A DNA stretch of 64,000 bases, taken from the NCBI RefSeq assembly GCF_002741055.1, contig NZ_CP016809.1, positions 4,814,501 to 4,878,500 of the forward strand, given 5' to 3'. Source of the stretch: Paenibacillus ihbetae (GTDB taxonomy: Bacteria; Bacillota; Bacilli; Paenibacillales; Paenibacillaceae). Under the pieces are notes generated by a model. That model did no database searches and was not told the DNA's origin. It saw only the letters and a list, made by a program, of their open reading frames with translations. Every line of letters starts with the position of its first letter. The first letter of the stretch is position 1. Shown one piece after another: positions 19,006 to 27,538 of the stretch. Position numbers and translations under genes: made by a program.

Positions 19006-20856
19006 TTGATGACAGAAACAAACCATACGCAGCCTCCGCGCCCGGAGTATCCGAGGCCCCAGTTCATGCGCAAGGCATGGCTGAGCCTGAATGGAGAGTG
19101 GGAATTCGGATTTGACGACGGAGACGTCGGCGAGCAAGAACGGTGGTATGAGGCGGATGGCTCCGATTCGTTCCATCGAAAGATCAATGTGCCCTTCGCG
19201 TTCCAAAGCAAGCTGAGCGGCATCGCGGATCCCTCCTTCCATGATGTGGTATGGTATCGGCGAACCTTTCACATCCCGGAAGACTGGAAAGGAAAAACCA
19301 TTCTGCTTCATTTCGGCGCCGTCGATTATTTGGCGAAGGTCTGGGTTAACGGGCAGCTTGCGGCTGTTCATGAAGGGGGCCACACGCCGTTTCATGCGGA
19401 TATTACCCGTTTCCTCGTTGAGGGGAGCAACACGCTGGTGGTCAGGGCCGAGGATTTCAGCCGCGACGTGACGCTGCCGAGGGGCAAGCAATACTGGCTG
19501 GAGAAATCGGCCAGCATCTTCTACACCCGGACGACGGGCATTTGGCAAAGCGTCTGGCTGGAGCCGTTATCCTCCGTGCATCTTAGAAAAACGGTGGTCA
19601 CGCCGGACATCGATCGGAATGAAATCCGGATTCGCACCTTCGTTGACGGATTGAAAGCGGCAGATGACATAAAGCTTCAGGTTACCGTAACGTACGGGAA
19701 CGAAGTCGTGGCTGAGGATCAATATTCGATCCGCAGCGGCGAGCAGCTGCGGACCATCGGCCTCGGGGATTTCACGGATCATGGCCTTGGCCGGCTGTGG
19801 AGCCCCGAGCATCCGAATCTGTACGATTTGGAGCTTCGGCTCGTAAGCGGCGAAGAGGTCGTCGATGAGGTTGCGAGCTATTTCGGCATGCGGAAGGTGT
19901 CGATCGAGGACGGCAAGCTCTGCTTGAATAACCGGCCGTATTATCAAAGACTGGTGCTGGACCAGGGATATTTTCCGGAAGGCATCCTAACCGCTCCTTC
20001 GGACGATGCGCTGAGACGCGACGTGGAGCTGGCCAAGGAGATGGGCTTCAACGGCGTGAGGAAGCACCAGAAGACGGAGGATCCAAGATTCCTCTATTGG
20101 TGCGACCGGCTCGGGCTGCTTGTGTGGAGCGAGGCGGCGAATGCGTATGACTATTCCGAAGAGTATGTACGCCGCTTCACCAAGGAATGGCAGGAGATCA
20201 TCGAGCGGGATTATAACCACCCGTGCATCGTCACCTGGGTTCCGCTGAATGAAAGCTGGGGAATCCCGAATGTCCGCATGGACAGCCGGCAGCAGCAGCA
20301 CGGGCTGGCCATGTATCATTTGACGAAATCGCTGGATGATACGCGACCGGTGGTGTATAACGACGGCTGGGAGCATATGACCACCGACCTGGTCACGATT
20401 CACGACTATGAGAGCCGTCAAGAGGTGCTGGAGAAACGCTATACAAGCGTGCAGTCCGCCGTGGAAGCGATGCCGGCCAACCGCAGCATTTTCGTCGGGG
20501 GCGCCTCCTATCAAGGCCAGCCCATTCTCGTTTCGGAGTTTGGAGGCATCGCCTTCAAGAAGAGCGAGTGGGAGGGCTGGGGATACTCGGGAGCGGACAG
20601 CGAAGAGGATTTCCTGGTCCGGCTTAAAGCCGTCGTCGACCCGATGCTGACCTCGCCGGTGGTGCAAGGCTACTGTTATACGCAGCTGACCGATGTCGAG
20701 CAGGAGATCAACGGTCTGCTCACCTATGACAGAAGGCCGAAAGCGCCGCTTGAGATGATCCGCGCGATCATGACGGGAACGCTAACCGAACCGCTAAGTG
20801 CGGAGCCGGATATTGACGCCGAGTCGACGAAGGCAGATCCCGAAATGGTAAGATAG
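19006..20856 (+). CDS. Glycoside hydrolase family 2 protein, paralogue 1
   Basis: About 616 residues, no signal peptide, so it acts on imported sugar. A GH2 sugar-binding jelly-roll comes first (WLSLNGEWEF; VWVNGQLAAVHEGGHTPF), then an Ig-like domain, then the TIM barrel. The acid/base Glu lies in VPLNESWG and the nucleophile Glu in VSEFGGIAF. Short GH2 members of this type include beta-galactosidase, beta-glucuronidase and less-studied exo-enzymes, and the specificity cannot be told. The start is uncertain: TTG 19006 lies 11 bases after GGAG and ATG 19009 is next. The gene downstream is a diverged tandem copy. Confidence 0.9.
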   Translation: MMTETNHTQPPRPEYPRPQFMRKAWLSLNGEWEFGFDDGDVGEQERWYEADGSDSFHRKINVPFAFQSKLSGIADPSFHDVVWYRRTFHIPEDWKGKTILLHFGAVDYLAKVWVNGQLAAVHEGGHTPFHADITRFLVEGSNTLVVRAEDFSRDVTLPRGKQYWLEKSASIFYTRTTGIWQSVWLEPLSSVHLRKTVVTPDIDRNEIRIRTFVDGLKAADDIKLQVTVTYGNEVVAEDQYSIRSGEQLRTIGLGDFTDHGLGRLWSPEHPNLYDLELRLVSGEEVVDEVASYFGMRKVSIEDGKLCLNNRPYYQRLVLDQGYFPEGILTAPSDDALRRDVELAKEMGFNGVRKHQKTEDPRFLYWCDRLGLLVWSEAANAYDYSEEYVRRFTKEWQEIIERDYNHPCIVTWVPLNESWGIPNVRMDSRQQQHGLAMYHLTKSLDDTRPVVYNDGWEHMTTDLVTIHDYESRQEVLEKRYTSVQSAVEAMPANRSIFVGGASYQGQPILVSEFGGIAFKKSEWEGWGYSGADSEEDFLVRLKAVVDPMLTSPVVQGYCYTQLTDVEQEINGLLTYDRRPKAPLEMIRAIMTGTLTEPLSAEPDIDAESTKADPEMVR

Positions 20857-20904
20857 GCCTTTTGCAAATATAGACATAATCAGACATTAAAAAGGAGTAA
20901 AGCC

Positions 20905-22653
20905 ATGACTCATTCATCGAACATCCCGCGCCCCGAGTATCCTAGACCCCAATGGGTCCGGTCCGCGTGGGCCAATCTGAACGGCCAGTGGCAATTTGAA
21001 ATTGATCACGGCAAGAGCGGCAAGGACCGCGGACTGGCGGATCCCGGTTACGAGCTGTCCGGGACGATCACGGTGCCTTTCTGTCCGGAGAGCAAGCTCT
21101 CCGGCGTAGAATATAAAGACTTTATGGCCGCTGTCTGGTATAAACGGGCGTTCACCGTGCCGGAAGACTGGGCCGGGGGCAGGATCCTGCTCCACTTCGG
21201 CGCCGTCGATTATGCAGCCGAGATATGGGTGAACGGGACGGTTGCCGGCTCGCACCGCGGAGGGTACACGCCGTTTAGCTTCGACATTACGTCCCATGTC
21301 GTGCCGGGCAGCAACGTCATTACGGTATATGCGGAGGACGACGTTCGTTCGGGGCGCCAGCCGCGAGGCAAGCAGAGCGGATTATACCACTCGCACGGCT
21401 GCGACTACACCCGTACGACAGGGATATGGCAGACGGTATGGCTTGAGCATGTGCCAAAGGCTTATATGGCGTCGATGAAATTGGTGGGGGATCCGGATAA
21501 TGCCTGCGTGCATCTCGAGATTGCGGTCGAAGGGAGCGCGGCCGGGGAGCGGCTTGCCGCTTCCGCCTATTTCGACGGCCGGCTTGTCGGCGAAGCCGGC
21601 GCGATCGTATCCGGACCTTCGGTTAAGCTCACCGTTCCCTTGTCGGAGATCCACCTGTGGGAAGCAGGAAACGGGCGGCTGTACGACCTGGCCCTGTCCT
21701 TGACCGATCAGGGCCGCGCAAGCGATTCCGTCCAATCGTATTTCGGTCTTCGGACCCTGCGTCTTGACGGCATGGCATTCCGGATTAACGGCAAATCCGT
21801 GTTTCAACGGCTTGTGCTGGACCAAGGCTTTTATCCGGACGGCATCTACACGGCGCCGAGCGATGAGGATCTTCGCAGGGATATAGAACTCTCCATGGAG
21901 CTCGGTTTTAACGGGGCCAGGCTTCACGAGAAAATCTTTGAGCCGCGTTTTCTGTACTGGGCGGATCGCCTAGGCTATCTGGTATGGGGCGAGCACGCGA
22001 ACTGGGGCTTGGACATCACGACGACCGAAGCGGTGTCCCATTTTCTGCCGGAGTGGCTGGAAGGCGTAGAGCGGGATTTCAATCATCCAGCGCTGATCGG
22101 CTGGTGCCCGTTTAACGAAACATGGGATAAGGATGGCACGAAGCAGCATAACGATGTGCTTCGCATCGTTTACGAGGTGACGAAGCGTATGGATCCGACC
22201 CGTCCTGTGATCGACACCAGCGGGAACTTCCATGTCGTCACCGATATTTTCGACATTCATGACTATGATCAGAATCCGGAGACGTTCCGCCAAAAATTTG
22301 AGCCGATGAAGGACGGCGGCGAGGTGTACAATACGTTTCCGAACCGGCAAACCTACGGAGGACAGCCCTATTTCGTCAGCGAGTACGGCGGGATATGGTG
22401 GAACCCGGACCAGAAGGACGGGAAGGCCTGGGGGTACGGCGAGAGACCGGCTTCCGAAGAGGAATTCCTTGCGCGTTACGAGGGGTTAACGAGCACGCTG
22501 CTGGATCATCCGATGATGTTCGGATTCTGTTACACGCAGCTATACGACGTGGAGCAGGAAGTCAACGGGCTGTATACCTACGAAAGAAAGGCGAAATTTG
22601 ACCCTGAAGCCATCCGCCGCATCAATTCGCGCAAAGCGGCCATCGAAGATTGA
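20905..22653 (+). CDS. Glycoside hydrolase family 2 protein, paralogue 2
   Basis: 582 residues, colinear with the preceding GH2: both open with IPRPEYPRPQ or PRPEYPRPQ and share the jelly-roll, Ig-like and TIM-barrel order. The acid/base Glu is in CPFNETWD and the nucleophile in VSEYGGIWW. AAAGGAGTAAAGCC precedes the ATG. The side-by-side copies have drifted around the active site (NESWG versus NETWD; SEFGGIAF versus SEYGGIWW), which suggests two related specificities on one imported oligosaccharide. Confidence 0.9.
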   Translation: MTHSSNIPRPEYPRPQWVRSAWANLNGQWQFEIDHGKSGKDRGLADPGYELSGTITVPFCPESKLSGVEYKDFMAAVWYKRAFTVPEDWAGGRILLHFGAVDYAAEIWVNGTVAGSHRGGYTPFSFDITSHVVPGSNVITVYAEDDVRSGRQPRGKQSGLYHSHGCDYTRTTGIWQTVWLEHVPKAYMASMKLVGDPDNACVHLEIAVEGSAAGERLAASAYFDGRLVGEAGAIVSGPSVKLTVPLSEIHLWEAGNGRLYDLALSLTDQGRASDSVQSYFGLRTLRLDGMAFRINGKSVFQRLVLDQGFYPDGIYTAPSDEDLRRDIELSMELGFNGARLHEKIFEPRFLYWADRLGYLVWGEHANWGLDITTTEAVSHFLPEWLEGVERDFNHPALIGWCPFNETWDKDGTKQHNDVLRIVYEVTKRMDPTRPVIDTSGNFHVVTDIFDIHDYDQNPETFRQKFEPMKDGGEVYNTFPNRQTYGGQPYFVSEYGGIWWNPDQKDGKAWGYGERPASEEEFLARYEGLTSTLLDHPMMFGFCYTQLYDVEQEVNGLYTYERKAKFDPEAIRRINSRKAAIED

Positions 22654-22792
22654 TATCCCGGAGCTTGCCATCCTGCGGCCGATGGTGCTAAGCAGGGTCG
22701 CATAACGCCGCCCGCAGCGGCGGCGAATGCGGACCGTGCCGAATAGCCGTTTGGGCGCATGATCATACATGTACCGAAAGGACGTGAACCGG

Positions 22793-24193
22793 ATGATGAA
22801 TAAGAATTTCAGGAACACCTTGCTGCTGTCGATATGCGCGCTGCTTGTTTTTCCGATCGGACAGACGACGCAAGCAGCCTCCGTTCAGAACAACTTCTAT
22901 AACGTTGTCATGCAGGAGGGGGCAGACCCTTGGGTGTATAAGCATACGGACGGCTATTACTATTTCACGAAAACGACCGGCGGCAACGTGACGATCTGGA
23001 AATCCGCCCAGCTCACTACGATTGATGCGGCCCCTACAACGGTGGTAAACACGGGCTGCTGCAACATTTGGGCACCGGAGCTGCATTACATTGACGGCGC
23101 CTGGTATATATACTACGCCAAGGATGACGGAGACAATGTCAATCACCGCATGTACGTCATGGAGAACAAATCGCCTGATCCGACCCAAGGCACGTGGGAA
23201 TACAAGGGGCAGATCACCGATCCGACGAACAAATGGGCGATTGACGGGACGGTGCTGCAGCTCGGCGGGGAGCTGTATTTCATCTGGTCCGGCTGGGAAG
23301 GAGACGTCAATATCCGTCAGAACCTGTATATTGCCCATATGAGCAATCCATGGACCATCGACTCGGAGCGGGTGGAGATATCCAGACCGACGTACAGCTG
23401 GGAAACGAATCATGTTCCCCAAGTCAATGAAGGACCTCAGGTCATCGTCCGGGACGGCCTTATTCATCTTGTCTATTCTGCAAGCGGAAGCTGGACCAAT
23501 GACTATTGCTTGGGACTGATCACCGCGAGTGTATCCAGCGATCCTATGGATCCCGCCTCATGGACCAAGCGGGACCAGCCTATATTCAAGTCCGGCAACG
23601 GGCTTTACGGTCCAGGCCACCATTCGTTGACGAAGTCTCCGGATGATACGGAGGACTGGATCATGTATCATGTGGCCAAATACAATAATGCCGGGTGGAA
23701 CCGGGAGGTTCGGATGCAGAAATTCACGTGGCATGCGGACGGCACGCCGAATCTCGGCGAACCGGTCGATCCGAACACGCCGATTCCTCTGCCTTCCGGT
23801 GAACCGGCTCATCTCCGGTATGAAGGGGAGGAGGGAGCTTTCGGCGGGGCGGCCTATGCATCGGAAAGCCCGAACGGCTCAGGCGGCCGGAAGGCAGGTC
23901 ATATTGATACCCCGGAGAGCTTCGTAGATTTTAACGTTCACGTCCAGGAGGCAGGCGAATATATTTTGCTTGCGCGCACCGCCAACGGGACGGCCGGGGG
24001 CGGCTGGTCCTATCTGCAGCTGAGCGTAAACTCGGGCGAGCCGAGCCGGTTCCACATCACGAATAAAGGCTGGGAGAATTGGGGACTGTCCACAGCCAGA
24101 ATCCAGCTGAAAGCCGGAGCCAACAAGATCCGGTTTACGAAAGGCGAAGAGTATGGCGAAATTGACTTCTTTGATATTAAACCGGCGAATTAA
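22793..24193 (+). CDS. Secreted GH43 with C-terminal carbohydrate-binding module
   Basis: 466 residues. The signal peptide has a cleavage site near residue 28 (TTQAAS). The GH43 propeller follows, with the base Asp in MQEGADPWVY, the hallmark WAPELHYIDGAWYIYYAK and the acid Glu in VNEGPQVIV. After about residue 340 comes a CBM6/35-like beta-sandwich (YEGEEG...SFVDFNVHVQEAGEYILLARTAN...FDIKPAN). It trims side chains outside the cell, with the CBM holding it on the polymer. AAAGGA lies 10 bases before ATG 22793. Last gene of the cre-controlled operon. Confidence 0.9.
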   Translation: MMNKNFRNTLLLSICALLVFPIGQTTQAASVQNNFYNVVMQEGADPWVYKHTDGYYYFTKTTGGNVTIWKSAQLTTIDAAPTTVVNTGCCNIWAPELHYIDGAWYIYYAKDDGDNVNHRMYVMENKSPDPTQGTWEYKGQITDPTNKWAIDGTVLQLGGELYFIWSGWEGDVNIRQNLYIAHMSNPWTIDSERVEISRPTYSWETNHVPQVNEGPQVIVRDGLIHLVYSASGSWTNDYCLGLITASVSSDPMDPASWTKRDQPIFKSGNGLYGPGHHSLTKSPDDTEDWIMYHVAKYNNAGWNREVRMQKFTWHADGTPNLGEPVDPNTPIPLPSGEPAHLRYEGEEGAFGGAAYASESPNGSGGRKAGHIDTPESFVDFNVHVQEAGEYILLARTANGTAGGGWSYLQLSVNSGEPSRFHITNKGWENWGLSTARIQLKAGANKIRFTKGEEYGEIDFFDIKPAN

Positions 24194-24409
24194 GATGCAG
24201 GGCACGGGTACCGCGTGAGTAAAACGAAGGCGAATCCAATCGAGAGGGGCTTCCGGATTTTCCGGGGGTCCTTTTCCTTCCATTATTCAAATTCCGCAAT
24301 CGATCAGCATCAAGAATAAGCCAAACGGCAGCAGAGGCAGGCATCATTGTTTTTCATTACCGTTCGAAGTAAGATGATTGTAACGATTAAGATAAAGGGG
24401 AGCGGATTC

Positions 24410-25357
24410 GTGCTGGAACTAAGTTTTAACGACCCGGAGAAGCTTGTTAAGGTAACCCATGCTTTGTCGACGCGTTCCCGGGTAGATATTCTTCGCCTCT
24501 TGAATTCCAAAAACTTAAACATTATGGAAATCGCAGAGACGCTTAAGCTTCCCGTATCGACCGTGGCCAGCAATATCAAGGTATTGGAAGCGGCAGAGCT
24601 CATCAATACGGAATTGCTTCCGGCATCCCGCGGAGCGATGAAGGTATGCAGCCGGAATTATGATGACATTCATATCGCCCTTAATTTAAGAAACACCATG
24701 CCCAAAGGAGTCATGCATGTCTATGAGGTGGACATGCCCATCGGGCATTACAGCGATTGCGAAGTGCACCCTACTTGCGGGATGGCGAATGCTGAAGGCT
24801 ACATCATCAAGGAGGACGAACCGGCGAGCTTTTATCATCCCAAGCATGTGAACGCTCAGATCATCTGGCTGCGCAAAGGGTATTTGGAATATTTGCTGCC
24901 GATGGATATTCCGGCCGGTGCACGCATCCAATCGCTCGAGCTCTCGATGGAGATGTGCTCCGAGGCGCCCAATTACGACAGTAATTGGCCGTCTAACATC
25001 TCGGTATGGGTGAATGAAGTGGAGATCGGCATGTGGACCAGCCCCGGCGATTTCGGCGACCGGCGCGGAAAGCTCAATCCGAACTGGTGGTATGACTGGG
25101 CGACGCAGTATGGGTTTCTCAAAACATGGCGGGTCGATCATGAGAAGACGACGCTGGATATGGAGAAAATTTCCGACGTTACCTTAAGCGATCTCCGCAT
25201 CTCGGAAAGCCCGAAGCTGCGGCTGCGCATCGGCATCAAGCCCGATGCCGTACACCAGGGCGGGCTGAACCTGTTCGGCCGCCAATTCGGAGATCACGAG
25301 CAGAATATTATGATGCAGGTGAAATATACGATGGACCCGGAAGAAGAAGACGTTTAA
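24410..25357 (+). CDS. ArsR-type HTH regulator fused to a large C-terminal beta-rich domain
   Basis: 315 residues from GTG 24410, 7 bases after AAAGGGGAG. Residues 1-91 are a winged HTH of the ArsR type (HALSTRSRVDILRLLNSKNLNIMEIAETLKLPVSTVASNIKVLEAAELI). Ordinary ArsR proteins stop near residue 100; this one continues for about 220 residues of Trp/Tyr-rich, predicted beta-sandwich sequence (ISVWVNEVEIGMWTSPGDFGDRRGKLNPNWW; GLNLFGRQFGDH) resembling a ligand-binding jelly-roll. No classical metal-binding ArsR motif is seen. Its place just after the glycan operon suggests a one-component carbohydrate sensor; that is inference. Confidence 0.8.
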   Translation: MLELSFNDPEKLVKVTHALSTRSRVDILRLLNSKNLNIMEIAETLKLPVSTVASNIKVLEAAELINTELLPASRGAMKVCSRNYDDIHIALNLRNTMPKGVMHVYEVDMPIGHYSDCEVHPTCGMANAEGYIIKEDEPASFYHPKHVNAQIIWLRKGYLEYLLPMDIPAGARIQSLELSMEMCSEAPNYDSNWPSNISVWVNEVEIGMWTSPGDFGDRRGKLNPNWWYDWATQYGFLKTWRVDHEKTTLDMEKISDVTLSDLRISESPKLRLRIGIKPDAVHQGGLNLFGRQFGDHEQNIMMQVKYTMDPEEEDV

Positions 25358-25378
25358 ACGTAAATATACGGCATCCGA

Positions 25379-25419
25379 AACGGCTGCACAGGAGGAAGCT
25401 TCTGTGGGCCGTTTTTTTT
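25379..25419 (+). terminator. Terminator after the ArsR-type fusion gene
   Basis: AACGGC...CACAG and CTGTG...GCCGTT form an interrupted stem followed by T8. Confidence 0.75.
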
Positions 25420-25688
25420 GTTTGAATCAAGCATTGCTTTGCATCATGGAAGGAAGATGAATTCTTTTTTATTATATATGACGTCATAATTAAAATGTTT
25501 TCGAATAAATAGGTCGTTATTAATTGAATTTATCTCGTTTATAGTGTACATTAATGGTATCCGATGCGTATTTAGGAATCATATATTGATCGTTCCTTTT
25601 CGGATGTTGTAAGTATCATCCTATGCAGGACCCGGCAGTCCATACGAATCAAATGAATCAAACAAGAACAAGAGAGGATGAGTGAGAC
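25420..25688 (+). promoter_or_regulatory. Upstream region of the SR1P-like RNA
   Basis: AT-rich stretch without a gene. It holds a perfect 12-bp palindrome TATGACGTCATA at 25477-25488 and a possible promoter TTGAAT, 17 bases, TACATT ending near 25553. In B. subtilis the SR1 RNA is repressed by CcpN; no convincing copy of the CcpN site was found here. Confidence 0.35.
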
Positions 25689-25868
25689 ATGTACCATTCC
25701 ATGAAGCAAATCAATATGGGCGTTATCATTTGCAGGCATTGCAGCTCTCTAGTAGATACGGTGGACACCAATAAGATTGCCGTGTACTACGGCGTGTGTG
25801 ATAAGCCGGAATGCCGGCAGCTGCACAAGGCCGGGGAGGGATCGGTACGATCCGCAGAGGCACCGTAA
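25689..25868 (+). CDS. SR1P-like GapA-binding small protein
   Basis: 59 residues. Residues 10-42 (MGVIICRHCSSLVDTVDTNK, then IAVYYGVCDKPEC) match the pattern of the B. subtilis peptide SR1P, which begins MGTIVC and continues with a paired-Cys motif and LYGTC. Cys pairs CxxC and CxxxxC suggest a small metal-binding fold. Family knowledge: SR1P is encoded on the dual-function SR1 RNA and binds the glycolytic GAPDH GapA, promoting its interaction with RNase J1. AGAGGATGAG precedes ATG 25689; an in-frame ATG at 25716 would give the core peptide alone. The hairpin downstream that would end this RNA has been hit by an insertion sequence. Confidence 0.75.
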   Translation: MYHSMKQINMGVIICRHCSSLVDTVDTNKIAVYYGVCDKPECRQLHKAGEGSVRSAEAP

Positions 25869-25948
25869 CGAATGCGGCCTCATGCTGATGCTGTGAAGAT
25901 CTAGTCCAGGAACCTATTCATCCAATGTGAACCTCGAGGATAATCAGA

Positions 25949-25980
25949 AGAAGGCAGCCGCTGTTACAGCGCTGCCTTCT
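25949..25980. repeat. Left copy of the 32-bp hairpin repeat flanking the IS
   Basis: Starts AGAAGGCAG and ends CTGCCTTCT: a near-complete palindrome with a TTA loop and one bulged C. An identical copy lies at 27539-27570 on the other side of the insertion sequence. This copy has lost the T-run, because the IS terminal repeat starts at the next base. Confidence 0.85.
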
Positions 25981-26066
25981 CAGATTGTCGAGAAACCCTG
26001 TACTTTTTTCTAAAGTGCAGGGTTTCTCAATTTCAAGTGGTCACTTCAAAAGTGAAAACGGGGAGA

Positions 26067-26840
26067 TTACCCCCGTTTTTCCAGGCGATCCAGGTGGATC
26101 GCCATCTTCTTCATGTTCTGTACAGCTGCTGTCATCAGGGCCTGTTCCCTGACGTTTTGCAGCCCGCGCAAACGGCAATAGCGAAACCCATGGAGCTCTT
26201 TGGCATCCGCGAAGCTTCGCTCAATCGTTTCTTTTCGTTTTCGGTAGAGATATTTCCCGGATCGACTCAACCGGTTGCCTCGCACCCACTCTTTGCTGTC
26301 CTCCCAGACATGACGAGTTACCACCTTTCGGTGGTTGCGAGACCGCGTGCATTCATTTAATAACGGGCAGTTCTTGCAGTGCTGTGGATCCGAAGCGTAC
26401 TGTCGGTATCCCTCACGGTTGGTCGTCTTGTACGGTAATTCGTGCTTTGCAGGGCAAACATAAAGATTGCGCTCCGCATCATACGTGAACTTCCATTTAG
26501 GGAATAAACCCTGGGTCGGGTGAAATCTTCGGTGAGCAATAACGGCAAAGATGTTTCGGCTTTGCAGCCCTTTGCAGATGGGTGAAGTCAAGTACCCGGA
26601 GTCCAGAGCAACGGCTTCGACTTTAAAACCAAATCGTTCTTGTTGACGATCCAAACGGGACAAATATGGTACAGAATCATGGACATTTCCGGCGGTGACA
26701 TGGACATCCGTAATCATATTATATTTCAGGTCCACGGTACGGTGGTCTAAATAGAAGAATCCTTCCGGTTTCCCATCACGAATCATATAACCGCTTTCGG
26801 GATCTGTCGTGCTCACTTTAACTTCCTTTTCCTCGATCAC
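26067..26840 (-). CDS. IS1182-type transposase, C-terminal reading frame
   Basis: 257 residues from a GTG that need not be a real start. It contains the DDE transposase core (TTDPESGYMIRDGKPEGFFYLDH; VALDSGYLTSPICKGLQ) and a C-terminal DUF772/DDE_Tnp region with CPAKHEL and a conserved ERSFADAKELHGFRYCRLRG tail. In family members this is continuous with the N-terminal part; here the two lie in different frames. The junction at 26850-26870 contains A_AAA_AAG, so the pieces could be joined by -1 frameshifting. The gene end overlaps a GGGG/CCCC hairpin near 26060. Confidence 0.85.
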   Translation of the reverse strand: MIEEKEVKVSTTDPESGYMIRDGKPEGFFYLDHRTVDLKYNMITDVHVTAGNVHDSVPYLSRLDRQQERFGFKVEAVALDSGYLTSPICKGLQSRNIFAVIAHRRFHPTQGLFPKWKFTYDAERNLYVCPAKHELPYKTTNREGYRQYASDPQHCKNCPLLNECTRSRNHRKVVTRHVWEDSKEWVRGNRLSRSGKYLYRKRKETIERSFADAKELHGFRYCRLRGLQNVREQALMTAAVQNMKKMAIHLDRLEKRG

Positions 26841-26854
26841 GTCCTCTCTTGGCT

Positions 26855-27436
26855 TTAGCGCTTTTTTCCATGTGCATTCCGGTCAGCCTCTACGGCCGCA
26901 TTAAGTTCACTCACATAATCACGAGTGTTTTGCAAAACCTGTTCTTTTGTGTATTTATGCTTGTTCGCATTCGCTTTGACGTGGGTTGAGTCGGTAACTA
27001 AGACACGTCCGCCCACCATACGGTGCTGGATAGCTTGAAGCACAATCTCATCGAAGATCTCCTGAAAAATCTCGGTGTCTTTAAAGCGCGTGCGACGATT
27101 CCAGCTAATCGTAGAGTGGTCCGGCACTTTGTCGGTTAAACCTAACCCCAAAAACCAGCGGTAAGCAAGGTTGGTTTGAATTTCACGTTCGAGTTGGCGT
27201 TCGGAACGGATGCCATAAAAATAACCGAGGAAAATCATCTTAAATAACACGACAGGGTCGATAGCAGGCCGCCCAGTATCCGCACAGTAAAGCGGACGAA
27301 CCTTTTCGTCGATGAAAGAGAAATCGATATACTTGTCCACTTTACGGAGCAGATGATCTTGAGGAACCAATTCTTCAATCGAAACAAATTCGTAAGTCTG
27401 CTGTTTTTCTCGATTCGAACGCAACATATGTAACAC
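26855..27436 (-). CDS. IS1182-type transposase, N-terminal reading frame
   Basis: 193 residues with the DUF772-type N-terminal domain of IS1182/IS5-like transposases (TGRPAIDPVVLFKMIFLGYFYGIRSERQLEREIQTNLAYRWFLGL) and the first catalytic Asp in VLVTDSTHVKANANKHK. It ends at a TAA directly after HGKKR, where the -1 frame continues into the second half. GAAGGGTGTTACAT lies before the first Met. It is either the first part of a frameshifted transposase or one half of a broken gene. Confidence 0.85.
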   Translation of the reverse strand: MLHMLRSNREKQQTYEFVSIEELVPQDHLLRKVDKYIDFSFIDEKVRPLYCADTGRPAIDPVVLFKMIFLGYFYGIRSERQLEREIQTNLAYRWFLGLGLTDKVPDHSTISWNRRTRFKDTEIFQEIFDEIVLQAIQHRMVGGRVLVTDSTHVKANANKHKYTKEQVLQNTRDYVSELNAAVEADRNAHGKKR

Positions 27437-27538
27437 CCTTCCGAACGGTTTATTTACTATTATTATACAACATTAACGCGGTGTCGTGTTGAATTAAATT
27501 CACAAGAAAATAGCTGTCGAGACTTTCTCGACAGCCTG

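Larger units (their letters stand above)
25981..27538 (-). mobile_element. IS1182-family insertion sequence, 1558 bp
   Basis: Ends carry imperfect 15-bp inverted repeats CAGATTGTCGAGAAA (25981-25995) and, on the minus strand, CAGGCTGTCGAGAAA (27538-27524), 13 of 15 identical. The element is bracketed by a 32-bp direct repeat that is itself a terminator hairpin. It encodes a two-frame IS1182-type transposase on the minus strand. Both ends also contain hairpins: GAGAAACCCTG...CAGGGTTTCTC at 25990-26028 and GCTGTCGAGA...TCTCGACAGC at 27513-27535. The element looks recent because the flanking repeats are identical. Confidence 0.9.

Noticed and set aside
25470..25560. CcpN operators before the SR1P-like gene
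   Set aside because: The palindrome TATGACGTCATA does not fit the published CcpN consensus as far as I can recall it; kept only as an unexplained palindrome.
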